DNA of 64,000 nucleotides from assembly GCF_000771405.1 (NCBI RefSeq), contig NZ_JDUI01000001.1, positions 265,203 through 329,202 on the forward strand, read 5' to 3'. Under the pieces are notes generated by a model that was not told where the DNA came from, made no database searches, and saw only the letters and a list, made by a program, of their open reading frames with translations. Both the position numbers and the translations under genes were made by a program. The DNA is from Bifidobacterium pullorum DSM 20433. GTDB taxonomy: Bacteria; Actinomycetota; Actinomycetes; Actinomycetales; Bifidobacteriaceae. The stretch's first letter is position 1. Every line of letters starts with the position of its first letter. This document shows positions 8,207 to 16,308 of this stretch, piece after piece.

Positions 8207-8638
8207 ATGCACTATTCGATCGGCGAGGTATCGGACGTCACCGGCATTGCGGCGTCCACGCTCCGCTATTACGACCGCGAGGGCATGTTCCCCGCGATGG
8301 AACGTTCCTCCGGCGGCATCCGCGTGTTCTCCGACACGGAGCTGGCCACGCTCAAGGTCATCGAATGCCTGAAATCCTCGGGCATGTCGATCAGAGACAT
8401 CAAGGAGTTCCTCGGTTGGTGCCAGGAGGGTGATTCATCCATCGGCAAACGCCGCGCGATGTTCCACCGCAGGCTCGCCGAGGTCGAGTCACAGATCGCC
8501 GAGCTCGAACGCACCCGCAACATGCTGCGCTACAAGTGCTGGTACTACGACACCGCAGCCGCAGCCGGCACCGAGGACGCCGTGCGGGACCTCCCCGACG
8601 AGGCCATTCCGGAGGACCTGCGCGATTACCGCATCTGA
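8207..8638 (+). CDS. MerR-family transcriptional regulator
   Basis: A 143-residue regulator. The N-terminal winged helix-turn-helix is standard (YSIGEVSDVTGIAASTLRYYDREG, shown in part: TGIAASTLRYYDREGMFP). A long helix follows (residues about 80-115, RRAMFHRRLAEVESQIAELE) for dimerisation, and the C-terminal tail is short with a single cysteine, KCWYYD. It lacks the multiple cysteines of metal sensors, so it is more like the organic-ligand or stress-sensing branch. ATG 8207 follows a strong GGAGGA at 8196-8204. It is divergent from the hydrolase gene and very likely acts at the 19-bp-spacer promoter between them, which also overlaps its own upstream region and so could autoregulate it. Confidence 0.88.
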   Translation: MHYSIGEVSDVTGIAASTLRYYDREGMFPAMERSSGGIRVFSDTELATLKVIECLKSSGMSIRDIKEFLGWCQEGDSSIGKRRAMFHRRLAEVESQIAELERTRNMLRYKCWYYDTAAAAGTEDAVRDLPDEAIPEDLRDYRI

Positions 8639-8724
8639 ACAGGGCCACACCGGTGGATTCGGCGACATCCTTCGGTCACCCACAAGGCCCATCCACGAGG
8701 CCTGACCACAAGACCCATTCCACC

Positions 8725-8856
8725 CGACACTCCCGGCCTCTCCGGACTCTGATGCATCGTGACCGTGATACATGTCGCAAACCGTTGAAATTCCAACGGT
8801 TTTGAAGTTAGTTCAGAGTCACGTTGCATCAGAGTCCGGAGCACTCGGGAGTGTCG
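8725..8856. repeat. Large nested inverted repeat, GGACTCTGATGCATCGTGAC family, copy 1
   Basis: The arm TCCGGACTCTGATGCATCGT (8741-8760, continuing GAC) is matched by its near-perfect complement at 8818-8840. Outside them CGACACTCCCG (8725-8735) pairs with CGGGAGTGTCG (8846-8856), and the centre has CCGTTG (8782-8787) with CAACGG (8794-8799). The right half overlaps the last codons and stop of the XRE gene. Related copies lie at 9887-9928, 35250-35307 and 55905-56002. Confidence 0.8.
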
Positions 8857-9062
8857 TCTTCCACGTAGTCGAGGATATCGCCGGGTTGGCAGTCCAAGGC
8901 CTCGCAGATCGCGGCGAGGGTGGAGAAACGGATCGCGGTGACGTGGTTGTTCTTAATCTTCGACAGATTCACGTTGGTGATGCCGACGCGGTCGGCCAGC
9001 CAGTTCAGACTCCGACCGCGTTCGACCATCATCCGGTCCAATCGCAGGACGATCCGGCCCAC
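8829..9062 (-). CDS. Small XRE/Cro-CI family transcriptional regulator
   Basis: A 77-residue protein that is almost entirely a helix-turn-helix of the YozG/Cro type: RMMVERGRSLNWLADRVGIT, NLSKIKNN, FSTLAAICEALDCQPGDIL. GTG 9062 is the start, preceded by GGAGGTGA. It lies 38 bp downstream of a DUF2975 membrane protein gene on the same strand; this pairing is common in Gram-positive bacteria, but its job is not established. The C-terminal residues DDTPECSGL and the stop codon are encoded by the right arm of a dispersed inverted repeat, so the repeat appears to have replaced the original end of the gene. The DNA-binding core is unaffected. Confidence 0.82.
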   Translation of the reverse strand: MGRIVLRLDRMMVERGRSLNWLADRVGITNVNLSKIKNNHVTAIRFSTLAAICEALDCQPGDILDYVEDDTPECSGL

Positions 9063-9100
9063 GCCGCATCACCTCCATTTATCGCTGCCATTCAAGACCG

Positions 9101-9715
9101 CTACACCAGTCCATCCATCTCATGCTGCATGGCCGCACCGCTCTCGAAGACGTGCGCCAACGACCAGCAGAGCAACCCGAGCATGACGAACACCACCGAA
9201 CCCAGCCCCACGGAGACCGAAGCCCCCAGCAGGCCGCATACCGCCGCCATCACCCAGGAGACGACCGGCAGCGCGATCAGACAGGATCCCACGAAACGGA
9301 ACGACCGCACCATACGTTCGCCGAACGGCCCTTCCAATCCGCCACGGGAATGCTCCCACTCCTTCAGCCGCAGACATACATCGGCGATTTCGTGAAAGAC
9401 CAACGCCATGCATACCAGTATGGCGAGTTGGGCCACCAGCACCAACGCTACCAGCGGATAATACACCTCGTCACGCATGCGCCCACGCCCTAGATACACG
9501 TCCACGTCCAGGAACGAGCCGGACACCGAGATCGAGTCCGCATACACGCGATTTGCATCGGCATCCACCACGATTGCCGAACGGTTCATGTACAACAGCA
9601 CGGCCCCCACGACCAGCCATGCCACACCCAGCCAGAGCACGATCTCTATGATTCTGGCAATCACCGATGCGACGCCGTTGACCCCGCCCCACCTTGCACC
9701 AATTGCCTGTTTCAT
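9101..9715 (-). CDS. DUF2975-type four-helix membrane protein
   Basis: A 204-residue integral membrane protein with four predicted helices: about residues 18-45 (IIEIVLWLGVAWLVVGAVLL), 85-110 (YPLVALVLVAQLAILVCMAL), 140-160 (FVGSCLIALPVVSWVMAAVC) and 165-190 (SVGLGSVVFVMLGLLCWSLA). The loop after helix 1 is acidic and polar. The layout and the partner XRE gene fit DUF2975 proteins, whose function is unknown. ATG 9715 is chosen because AAGGAGG lies 7 bp upstream; the frame is open seven codons further upstream. It is probably cotranscribed with the XRE regulator 38 bp downstream. Confidence 0.72.
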   Translation of the reverse strand: MKQAIGARWGGVNGVASVIARIIEIVLWLGVAWLVVGAVLLYMNRSAIVVDADANRVYADSISVSGSFLDVDVYLGRGRMRDEVYYPLVALVLVAQLAILVCMALVFHEIADVCLRLKEWEHSRGGLEGPFGERMVRSFRFVGSCLIALPVVSWVMAAVCGLLGASVSVGLGSVVFVMLGLLCWSLAHVFESGAAMQHEMDGLV

Positions 9716-9886
9716 GATGCAACCTCCTTGCTGCACCCATTGTCATGTCCTACATCTCCATAATATCCCTAAAATTAATGTTTGTCGATAAATATATATC
9801 GTTTTGCGACATATACACTGTCTCTCCCTTGGGATGACTCACTACCGTCTCCACCCATCCCCACCCCTCGGCATCCAAGTTTCTGT

Positions 9887-9928
9887 TTCCGGACTCTGAT
9901 ACATCGCGACCGTGAAGCGGGAGTCCGG
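9887..9928. repeat. GGACTCTGATGCATCGTGAC family, short copy 2
   Basis: TTCCGGACTCTGATACATCG (9887-9906) followed by CGACCGTGA matches the left arm of the element at 8741, and GAGTCCGG (9921-9928) closes the hairpin. The rest of the element is missing, so this is a deleted or minimal copy. It lies just past the dnaG stop codon and may serve as its terminator. Confidence 0.65.
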
Positions 9929-9940
9929 CGACGGCGGCGG

Positions 9941-12046
9941 TCAGCCGACGTTGTTGCCGTAGACCTGTGCTTGCAGTTCCTTGCGGGCGGTCTCCATCTG
10001 CGTGATCTGCCCCAGCAAGGCGATCTTCTCCTCGCCATCCGGCAGCATGGCCATCTTGCGCTTGGCCGCGCCGATACGCCGCATGAATCCCATGTCCAGC
10101 AGACGAGCCAGCAGCTCGGAGGCATACTGCCGCTCCGCCGGGGTGGGTGGACGCAGCTGCACGGCGGCAGCCCCGCCAACGCCGCCACCCATCGACGAGG
10201 GGCCCTCCGCGTCATCGGCGCCGTGTTCCGACGCGGGCAACGGCAGCGGCATAACCGCCAGTTCGTTGATCACCGGCTCCAGCAGCGTCCCGCCCGCCTT
10301 GGTCAGGTTGTGCATCCACAGCCCTTGAGGCGTATCGTCGCTTGGCAAGCCACCGGCCGCGGCGATGGCCTGGAACAGGGAGCGGAACACCGGCGTCATG
10401 AAATTCGAAAGCGTCAGCTGTCCGAACGCGCCACGATCGATGGCACGCGGCACCTGGATCAGCGTGGCCATGAACTGCTGCTCGCAGATGAACACGGCGT
10501 CGTCGATCCGGTAATACGTCTGTTCGTTCGCATCGCGCCGTTCCAACGCCTTGCGCACGGCCGGGTTCGCATACGGGTTCTGCCCCGGTTCCATACGTGA
10601 TTCGCGGGGTGCGGCGCCGCCCGCGCCATACCGCCGTTTCGGCGCGTAGGCGTCCTCGTCGCGCACGTTGAGTCGCCGTCGTTCGTTCGCGACCTCGCGT
10701 TGCAGGACGTCCAAGTCCACGCCGACGCGCCGTGCGGCCTTGCGGGTGTACAGGTCGTGCAGCGACCGGTCGCGGATCTGCGCGATTAGTGGCGCCACGG
10801 CTTTGACCGCGCCCATCTGGCCGGTGGTGAAGGTGGTGTCGAACCGTCCGATCGCCGCGTCGATGACGAAGTCGTACAGCGGTTTGGCCCGCTCGATCAG
10901 CGAGCGCACCGCCTCGTTGCCGCGTTCGATGCGCAGGTCGCAGGGGTCGAGGTTGTCGTCGGCCACGGCCACGAAGGTCTGGCTCAGGAACGCCGCGTCC
11001 AGGCCGAAGGCGTGCAGCGCGGCCTTCTGCCCGGCCGCGTCGCCGTCGAAGGTGAACACGATGCGCGAACTCAGCGCCTGCCCCTCGACCTTCAGCGGCC
11101 CGATGAGCTGGATGGCGCCCAGGGAGTCGTCGGCGATGAGCCGACGGACGATTTTGGCGTGCTCCGCCCCGAATGCCGTGCCGCAGGTGGCGATGGCCGT
11201 ATCCACGCCGGCCAGGTGGCAGGCCATCACGTCGGTGTAGCCCTCCACGATGACCACCTGACGCTTCTTGACGATGGCGGCCTTGGCCAGGTCGATGCCG
11301 TACAGCACCTGGTTCTTGCGATACAGCTGCGTGTCCGGGGTGTTGATGTATTTGGCGGCGATCGCATCGTCGTCATACAGCTTGCGCGCACCGAATCCGA
11401 GCGTGCGCCCGGTCGAGTCGCGAATCGGCCAGGTCACACGGCCGCGGAAGTAGTCGTAGACGCCGCGCTGCCCGCGTCGGGCCAGACCGGCGTCGAGCAT
11501 CTCCTGCTGGGTGAATCCCTTGCCCGCCAGGTGACGGACCAGGTTGTCCCATCCTTGCGGCGCGTATCCGCATCCGAACCGCTCGCAGTCGGCCTGGCTG
11601 AAGTTGCGCCCGCCCAGCAACTTGCGGGCGGCGAGCGCCTCCTTGCTCATGATCTGGGAGACGAAGAACCGTTGCGCCTCCTCGTTGGCCTCCAGCAGGC
11701 GCGTGCGCTTCGACCCGACATGTTCGTTGCGGCCGGAACCGGATTCGTAATGCAGTTCGATGTGGTAGCGGTCGGCCAGCAGCTCCACCGCCTCACGGAA
11801 GTCGATGTTCTCCTGCTGTTCGACGTAGCCGAACACGTCGCCGCCCAGGCCGCAGCCGAAACAGTGCCAGACGCCGAGCGCGGGACGGACCGAGAAACTG
11901 GGGGTCTTCTCGTCGTGGAACGGGCAGAGGCCGACGTAGGTGCCGGTGCCGGAAGGCTTCAGGGTGACGGAGGCGGACACGATGTCGTACAGGTCCGCGG
12001 CGGCACGCACCTTCTCAACGTCTTCCTTCTTGATCATTCCGGGCAT
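9941..12046 (-). CDS. dnaG: DNA primase
   Basis: A 701-residue primase that makes RNA primers at the replication fork. The N-terminal CHC2 zinc domain is intact (LCPFHDEKTPSF and VWHCFGCGLGGDVFGYVE). It is followed by the catalytic core with FGARKLYDDD, the Toprim motif VVIVEGYTDVMACHLAG and FTFDGDAAGQKAALH. The C-terminal 200 residues, including an Ala/Gly-rich stretch, should be the DnaB-binding helicase-interaction domain. It is slightly longer than average. ATG 12046 gives MPGMIKKEDVEKV; the second ATG three codons on is also possible, and no strong ribosome binding site separates them. It follows dgt on the same strand with a 71-bp gap, forming an alr-dgt-dnaG run. Confidence 0.96.
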   Translation of the reverse strand: MPGMIKKEDVEKVRAAADLYDIVSASVTLKPSGTGTYVGLCPFHDEKTPSFSVRPALGVWHCFGCGLGGDVFGYVEQQENIDFREAVELLADRYHIELHYESGSGRNEHVGSKRTRLLEANEEAQRFFVSQIMSKEALAARKLLGGRNFSQADCERFGCGYAPQGWDNLVRHLAGKGFTQQEMLDAGLARRGQRGVYDYFRGRVTWPIRDSTGRTLGFGARKLYDDDAIAAKYINTPDTQLYRKNQVLYGIDLAKAAIVKKRQVVIVEGYTDVMACHLAGVDTAIATCGTAFGAEHAKIVRRLIADDSLGAIQLIGPLKVEGQALSSRIVFTFDGDAAGQKAALHAFGLDAAFLSQTFVAVADDNLDPCDLRIERGNEAVRSLIERAKPLYDFVIDAAIGRFDTTFTTGQMGAVKAVAPLIAQIRDRSLHDLYTRKAARRVGVDLDVLQREVANERRRLNVRDEDAYAPKRRYGAGGAAPRESRMEPGQNPYANPAVRKALERRDANEQTYYRIDDAVFICEQQFMATLIQVPRAIDRGAFGQLTLSNFMTPVFRSLFQAIAAAGGLPSDDTPQGLWMHNLTKAGGTLLEPVINELAVMPLPLPASEHGADDAEGPSSMGGGVGGAAAVQLRPPTPAERQYASELLARLLDMGFMRRIGAAKRKMAMLPDGEEKIALLGQITQMETARKELQAQVYGNNVG

Positions 12047-12117
12047 AGCTTCCAGAGTACCGCGTGGGAACGGATTACGCCGCGGTCCCTACGGACACGC
12101 GGGATGCGCCGACCGGG

Positions 12118-13410
12118 TCAGCACAGGATGGAATGCAGGGCGAGCGCGGAGTTGTCGGTCAGGCTGGCCACCTGGTCGATGACCACGCGCAGCCGTTCGT
12201 CGTCGTTGGTGGCCTCGTTCCAGTCCTGCAGGAACACCGATTCGAGCGCGTCGCTCGGGCGCGGCGAGTCGGCCATGAGCACGTCCACCAGATCCTCCAC
12301 GATGCCGAGCTCCTCCTGATGGAACGGCTCGCGTTCGCGCGGCGCCATGACGAAGTACACGGCGATGCCCTTGAGCGCCAGGATCTCATAGCTGGTCTGT
12401 TCGGGGATCGCCAGGTTGGCCGAGTATCGGGTCAGCGGGCCGCCGCCGTAGGTGGCGCGGGTCTCGCGCTCCACCGACCAGGCGAATCGGCCGATCAGTG
12501 TGCTGGTGATGTTCTTCAGCTGCGCCAGCGCCTGCCTGGAGCCGTTGAAATGCGCCGGGAACATATGCTCGTGCCTCAGCCGCTCCAGGGCGGTGACCAG
12601 CAGGTCGGGGTCCCACCGCTCGCCGTACCACTCGCGCGTGATCTCCACGATGCGGTCCACGATGCGGGAGTCGGCCAGGACGATCGGATTGAACGCCCCG
12701 GTGGCGATGGCGTCCTCCACGTCATGCACCGAGTAGGCGATGTCGTCGGACAGGTCCATCACCTGGCACTCCATCGGCTTGGCGCCGGCCGGCGCGCCCT
12801 GCTTGAGCCAGCGGAACACGTCCACGTCATCCGGGTACACGCAGAATTTCACGCTGCGGCCATTGCCGCCGCGCGCCACGGCCTCGGCGTAGGTCCACGG
12901 GTATTTGACCGCCGCGTCCAGCGAGGCGCGGGTCAGGTTCACGCCGGCCGAGCGGCCGTCGTCATGGAATATCTTGGGTTCCAGCCGGGTCAGCAGGCGC
13001 AGCGTCTGCGCGTTGCCCTCGAACCCGCCGATGCCGGTGGCGATGGTCGCCAACGCCTTCTCGCCGTTGTGTCCGAACGGCGGATGACCCAGATCGTGCG
13101 CCAGGCAGGCGCAGTCGACCACGTCGGGGTCGCAGCCGAGCATCGCGGCGATCTGCCGTCCGATCTGGGCGACCTCCAACGTGTGCGTCAGCCGGGTGCG
13201 CGCGAAATCGTCGGTGCCGGCGACCAGCACCTGGCTTTTCGCACCGAGCCGACGCAACGCGGAGGAATGGATGAGCCGGGCGCGGTCGCGTTCGAAGGAG
13301 GTGCGGTTGCGTGATTTCGGAGGCTCCGCCGCCCAACGCTCCTCGTCGAACGCGGTGTAGCCCTCGCTGTCGGGCAACCGCTCCCCCGAACCGACCATCG
13401 GCTCCATCAT
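12118..13410 (-). CDS. dgt: Deoxyguanosinetriphosphate triphosphohydrolase-like HD hydrolase
   Basis: A 430-residue HD-domain dNTP triphosphohydrolase that hydrolyses dGTP or other dNTPs to the nucleoside and tripolyphosphate. The family start SRNRTSFERDRARLIHSSAL is present. The metal-binding residues are in RLTHTLEVAQIGRQIA and CLAHDLGHPPFGHNGEKAL, with the later aspartate in MDLSDDIAYSVHDVEDA. The length fits the actinobacterial Dgt branch. It lies 16 bp downstream of alr and upstream of dnaG, as part of one probable transcript. The exact nucleotide preference cannot be read from sequence. Confidence 0.92.
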   Translation of the reverse strand: MMEPMVGSGERLPDSEGYTAFDEERWAAEPPKSRNRTSFERDRARLIHSSALRRLGAKSQVLVAGTDDFARTRLTHTLEVAQIGRQIAAMLGCDPDVVDCACLAHDLGHPPFGHNGEKALATIATGIGGFEGNAQTLRLLTRLEPKIFHDDGRSAGVNLTRASLDAAVKYPWTYAEAVARGGNGRSVKFCVYPDDVDVFRWLKQGAPAGAKPMECQVMDLSDDIAYSVHDVEDAIATGAFNPIVLADSRIVDRIVEITREWYGERWDPDLLVTALERLRHEHMFPAHFNGSRQALAQLKNITSTLIGRFAWSVERETRATYGGGPLTRYSANLAIPEQTSYEILALKGIAVYFVMAPREREPFHQEELGIVEDLVDVLMADSPRPSDALESVFLQDWNEATNDDERLRVVIDQVASLTDNSALALHSILC

Positions 13411-13426
13411 CGTCTCCCTGCCGGTC

Positions 13427-14794
13427 CTACAGGATGCTGGCGGGGTCGAGCAGCCTGAGGTCGTCCTCGGACAGCACCTCGCGCGCGTTCAGGTACAGGC
13501 GCGGGATGCGCCCGCGCAGGCAGGTGAACACCTCATAGCTGATCGTACCGGCGGCGCGCGCCCAATCGTCGGCGGTCGGCTCGCCGTAGGCCTCGCCGCG
13601 CCCCGGGCCGAACAGCATGACCGTGTCTCCCTCGTGCACGCCCAATTCGGAGGCCGAGCCGCACAGATCGAGTACGAACTGGTCCATGCACACGCGTCCG
13701 GAGACGTGCAGCACGCGCGGCCCTTCCACGGTCATCACGCGCACCGGGCCGCCGGGCTTGTCCACGTGCTGCGCGCCCTCCACGTCGAAGCCGGAGGCGG
13801 AGCGGTGGATGCCGTCCGCGTACCCGATCGGCACGATCGCGGTGCTGGTGCGTTCGCCGGTCAGGTAGGTGCGTCCGTAGGAGATGCCGTGCCCGGCCTG
13901 GACGTCCTTGACCGTGCCAAGCTGCGCCTGCAGGGTCATGGCCGGTTTGAGCCGGTACTTGGCCGGCGTGCCCATGGCCGGGTCAGGCTCGTAGCCGTAC
14001 AGGCCGATACCGGGGCGGGTCAGCTCGAAGCGGATCTCCGGGCGGTCGAGCGTGGCGGCGGTGTTGGCCAGATGCCGGATCTGCGGCGCGATGCCGGCCT
14101 GTTTCATCAGCTCGGTGAACGCGTTGAAGTTCTCGATCTGCTGGTCGGTGGCGGCCACGAACTCCGGTACATCGGGGGCATCGGCCACGGCCAGGTGGCT
14201 CCACTGGCCCACCACGCGCACCAGTCCCTCCTTGGCCAACGGCGCGAGCCGCGCCACCGCGTCGGGGAAGTTCATCTCGGTGAAGCCGTTGCGGCCGAAT
14301 CCGGAATCGACCTTGACATGGATGAACGCGGTGCGGCCGGTGGCGCGCGCCGCGTCGGCGACCAGCTCGATGCCGTCGAGGGAGCCGACCGACACGTCGA
14401 TGTCGTTGGCGATCAGCTCGTCCAGCGGCGCGGTGGGGCCGCTGTACATCCAGGTCAGGATTCGGCAACGGTCCAGTCCGATGCCGGCCTTGCGCAGCAG
14501 CAGCGCCTCACGGGCCTGCGCGGTGCCCAGCCAGGTGGCGCCGCCGGCGAGCGCGGCGAGCGCGGACGGGATCAGCCCATGCCCGTAGGCGTCGGCCTTG
14601 ACCACGCCCATGACGGCAGTGCCGGATTCGGGTCCGCCGCACACCTCGACCAGATGCCGCATGTTGTCGCGCAATGCGGCGAGGTCCACAATCGCCTGCG
14701 CCGGGTATTCCCGGAGCGCCCGTTCGTAGTTCGCCTTACCCTGCTCGCTGGAAAACCGCCATTGCGGTGCTGCACTCAATGTCATGGTCTCCAT
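13427..14794 (-). CDS. alr: Alanine racemase
   Basis: A 455-residue PLP enzyme that interconverts L- and D-alanine for peptidoglycan. The lysine that binds PLP is K66 in VMGVVKADAYGHG, and the C-terminal catalytic tyrosine is in AGTISYEVFTCLRGRIPRLY. Other family blocks are HVKVDSGFGRNGF and SGRVCMDQFVLDL. It is some 70 residues longer than the typical 380, because of an N-terminal lead of about 25 residues and insertions around GFDVEGAQHVDKPGGPV. ATG 14794 follows AAGGGGA. It heads the alr-dgt-dnaG run. Confidence 0.95.
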   Translation of the reverse strand: METMTLSAAPQWRFSSEQGKANYERALREYPAQAIVDLAALRDNMRHLVEVCGGPESGTAVMGVVKADAYGHGLIPSALAALAGGATWLGTAQAREALLLRKAGIGLDRCRILTWMYSGPTAPLDELIANDIDVSVGSLDGIELVADAARATGRTAFIHVKVDSGFGRNGFTEMNFPDAVARLAPLAKEGLVRVVGQWSHLAVADAPDVPEFVAATDQQIENFNAFTELMKQAGIAPQIRHLANTAATLDRPEIRFELTRPGIGLYGYEPDPAMGTPAKYRLKPAMTLQAQLGTVKDVQAGHGISYGRTYLTGERTSTAIVPIGYADGIHRSASGFDVEGAQHVDKPGGPVRVMTVEGPRVLHVSGRVCMDQFVLDLCGSASELGVHEGDTVMLFGPGRGEAYGEPTADDWARAAGTISYEVFTCLRGRIPRLYLNAREVLSEDDLRLLDPASIL

Positions 14795-14933
14795 TGTGTC
14801 CCCTTGCGGTGACGAATACGGTGGTCTTCCGTTACTTTTTCAGTGTTTTGTCACTTTTCGGCGTATGCCAGGCCATCTGTGCGTGCGGCGCTTCTCATCC
14901 CGGCATTTTCGGCACCGGCGTGTGACATGCCTG

Positions 14934-15461
14934 TCACCATTCGTGGCGCTGGTAGGCGATGCGGGTGGTGTCGGTGGGTCGGTCGAGCAGCTGGATCAGG
15001 CCGCAGCGGGCGAACCCGCAGGTTTCGAGCACATGCTGCATGGCCTTGTTGTTCGGATGGGTGTCGGCGCGCACGTTGCCGTAGTGCTTGAGCGCCCAGG
15101 TGATGCAGTCGCGCGCGGCGTGGCGGACCAGTCCCGCCGAGGCGATGCGGTGGATGGTCACGTAGGCGTCGTTGTCGAGCCAGGCGCCGTCGATATGTCT
15201 GTAGGTCGGATCCTCCCCGGGGCAGAGCGCGAACTGGGCCAGGATGCGTTCCCTGCCGTCCACGCGGTCCACGAGCAGCATCGTGCGATGGTTGGCGATG
15301 TCGTCGAGGACGACCTCCTCCTTGGGGAATGTGGTGCCCCATTGCGTGGGGTTGCCGCTGCGCGCCATGAGTTCGCGGGCGTGCGCGTAGATTTTCTGCA
15401 TCTGCGGGAAATCCCGCATTGTGGCGTGACGGAACCGCCGCGCGGGCATGGTGTCGGTCAA
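14934..15461 (-). CDS. GNAT-family N-acetyltransferase
   Basis: A 175-residue protein with the GNAT fold. It has an N-terminal RHATMRDFPQMQKIYAHARE, a central acceptor-binding strand, the IHRIASAGLVRHAARDCITW region where the acetyl-CoA pyrophosphate loop normally lies, and the C-terminal DTHPNNKAMQHVLETCGFAR typical of motif B. The acyl acceptor is unknown. The frame starts at TTG 15461, 4 bp after GAGGA; the in-frame ATG 15449 is an alternative with poorer spacing. It lies alone between alr and luxS on the same strand, with about 140 bp on either side. Confidence 0.78.
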   Translation of the reverse strand: MTDTMPARRFRHATMRDFPQMQKIYAHARELMARSGNPTQWGTTFPKEEVVLDDIANHRTMLLVDRVDGRERILAQFALCPGEDPTYRHIDGAWLDNDAYVTIHRIASAGLVRHAARDCITWALKHYGNVRADTHPNNKAMQHVLETCGFARCGLIQLLDRPTDTTRIAYQRHEW

Positions 15462-15606
15462 TTGGTCCTCATCTTCCTCATCGTCAACTGACCGATAAAG
15501 CTAGCACGGCGTATCGTCTTACGCGTGCGCACGTCCACGTGGTGAAGTCCCGCGCCATCACGGCCGCGGCCGGGCGGCACCGTTGCGCCGGCCGCACGAC
15601 GGACTC

Positions 15607-16095
15607 TCAGACCACCCTGCGCTCGAACGGGTCGGAGCTGATGCCCTGGGCCAGGATGTCGCGGCACCACTGCTTGGCCGTGAACAGGCTGTGGTCGCGG
15701 TAGTTGCCGCAGCTTTCGATGGTGGTGGCGGGCACGTCCTCCCAGGTGGCCTCTTCCGCGATGAACTCCAGGGATTCCTTGAGGGCGCGGGCCACGTCCT
15801 CGGTGGAATGCTCGCCCCAGGTCAGCAGATGGAATCCGGTGCGGCAGCCGAACGGCGAGCAGTCGATGTATCCGGGGATGCGTTCGCGCAGCAGGACCGC
15901 GATCGTGTGTTCGATGGTGTGCAGGCCGCCGGTCGGGATGGCGTTCTCGTTGGGTTGGACCAGCCGCAGGTCGTAGTTGGAGATCACGTCGCCGTTCGGT
16001 CCGGTCTGCGTGTCGATGTAGCGCACATACGGCGCCTTGACCTTGGTGTGGTCGAGTTGGAAGCTTTCCACCACCGGCTTGCTGTCTTCGCTCAT
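15607..16095 (-). CDS. luxS: S-ribosylhomocysteine lyase (AI-2 synthase)
   Basis: A 162-residue LuxS that cleaves S-ribosylhomocysteine to homocysteine and 4,5-dihydroxy-2,3-pentanedione, the AI-2 precursor, in the activated methyl cycle. The iron-binding motif is H59-T-I-E62-H63 ([16 protein letters not shown]). The catalytic cysteine is C84 in [12 protein letters not shown], and a third metal ligand lies in [12 protein letters not shown]. The length is standard. The start ATG 16095 follows AAGGAGAC. recQ ends upstream of it on the same strand, separated by a dispersed repeat. The homocysteine produced could feed the nearby cystathionine beta-synthase. Confidence 0.97.
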   Translation of the reverse strand: MSEDSKPVVESFQLDHTKVKAPYVRYIDTQTGPNGDVISNYDLRLVQPNENAIPTGGLHTIEHTIAVLLRERIPGYIDCSPFGCRTGFHLLTWGEHSTEDVARALKESLEFIAEEATWEDVPATTIESCGNYRDHSLFTAKQWCRDILAQGISSDPFERRVV

Positions 16096-16185
16096 CCCTG
16101 TCTCCTTATGGTGTCGGTTGCAGTCAGGTACCGTCCATTATCCGCCTGCCGGGTTACACGCCACGCATATGGACGTCCCGCGATC

Positions 16186-16264
16186 TGTCCGAATCGGGGG
16201 ATTCGTTCGGAATGGGTCGCATAGTTGCGTTGCCAACGCAAGAATCGGGGGATTCGTGCATATG
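16186..16264. repeat. Dispersed palindromic element, copy 2
   Basis: CGAATCGGGGGATTCGTTCG at the left and GCAAGAATCGGGGGATTCGT at the right form inverted ends around GTTGCGTTGCCAAC. The block aligns without gaps to the reverse complement of 4651-4726. It lies between luxS and recQ, in the gap that should hold the luxS promoter. Confidence 0.7.
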
Positions 16265-16308
16265 AGCCGGCACGGCACGCCGCCATGTGGCGCTGGAGGA
16301 GGTGCGGC

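Noticed and set aside
8829..9715. Toxin-antitoxin pair (XRE regulator with membrane protein)
   Set aside because: The membrane protein has the four-helix DUF2975 layout of a widespread regulator-linked family, not a small toxin; no toxin motif is seen.
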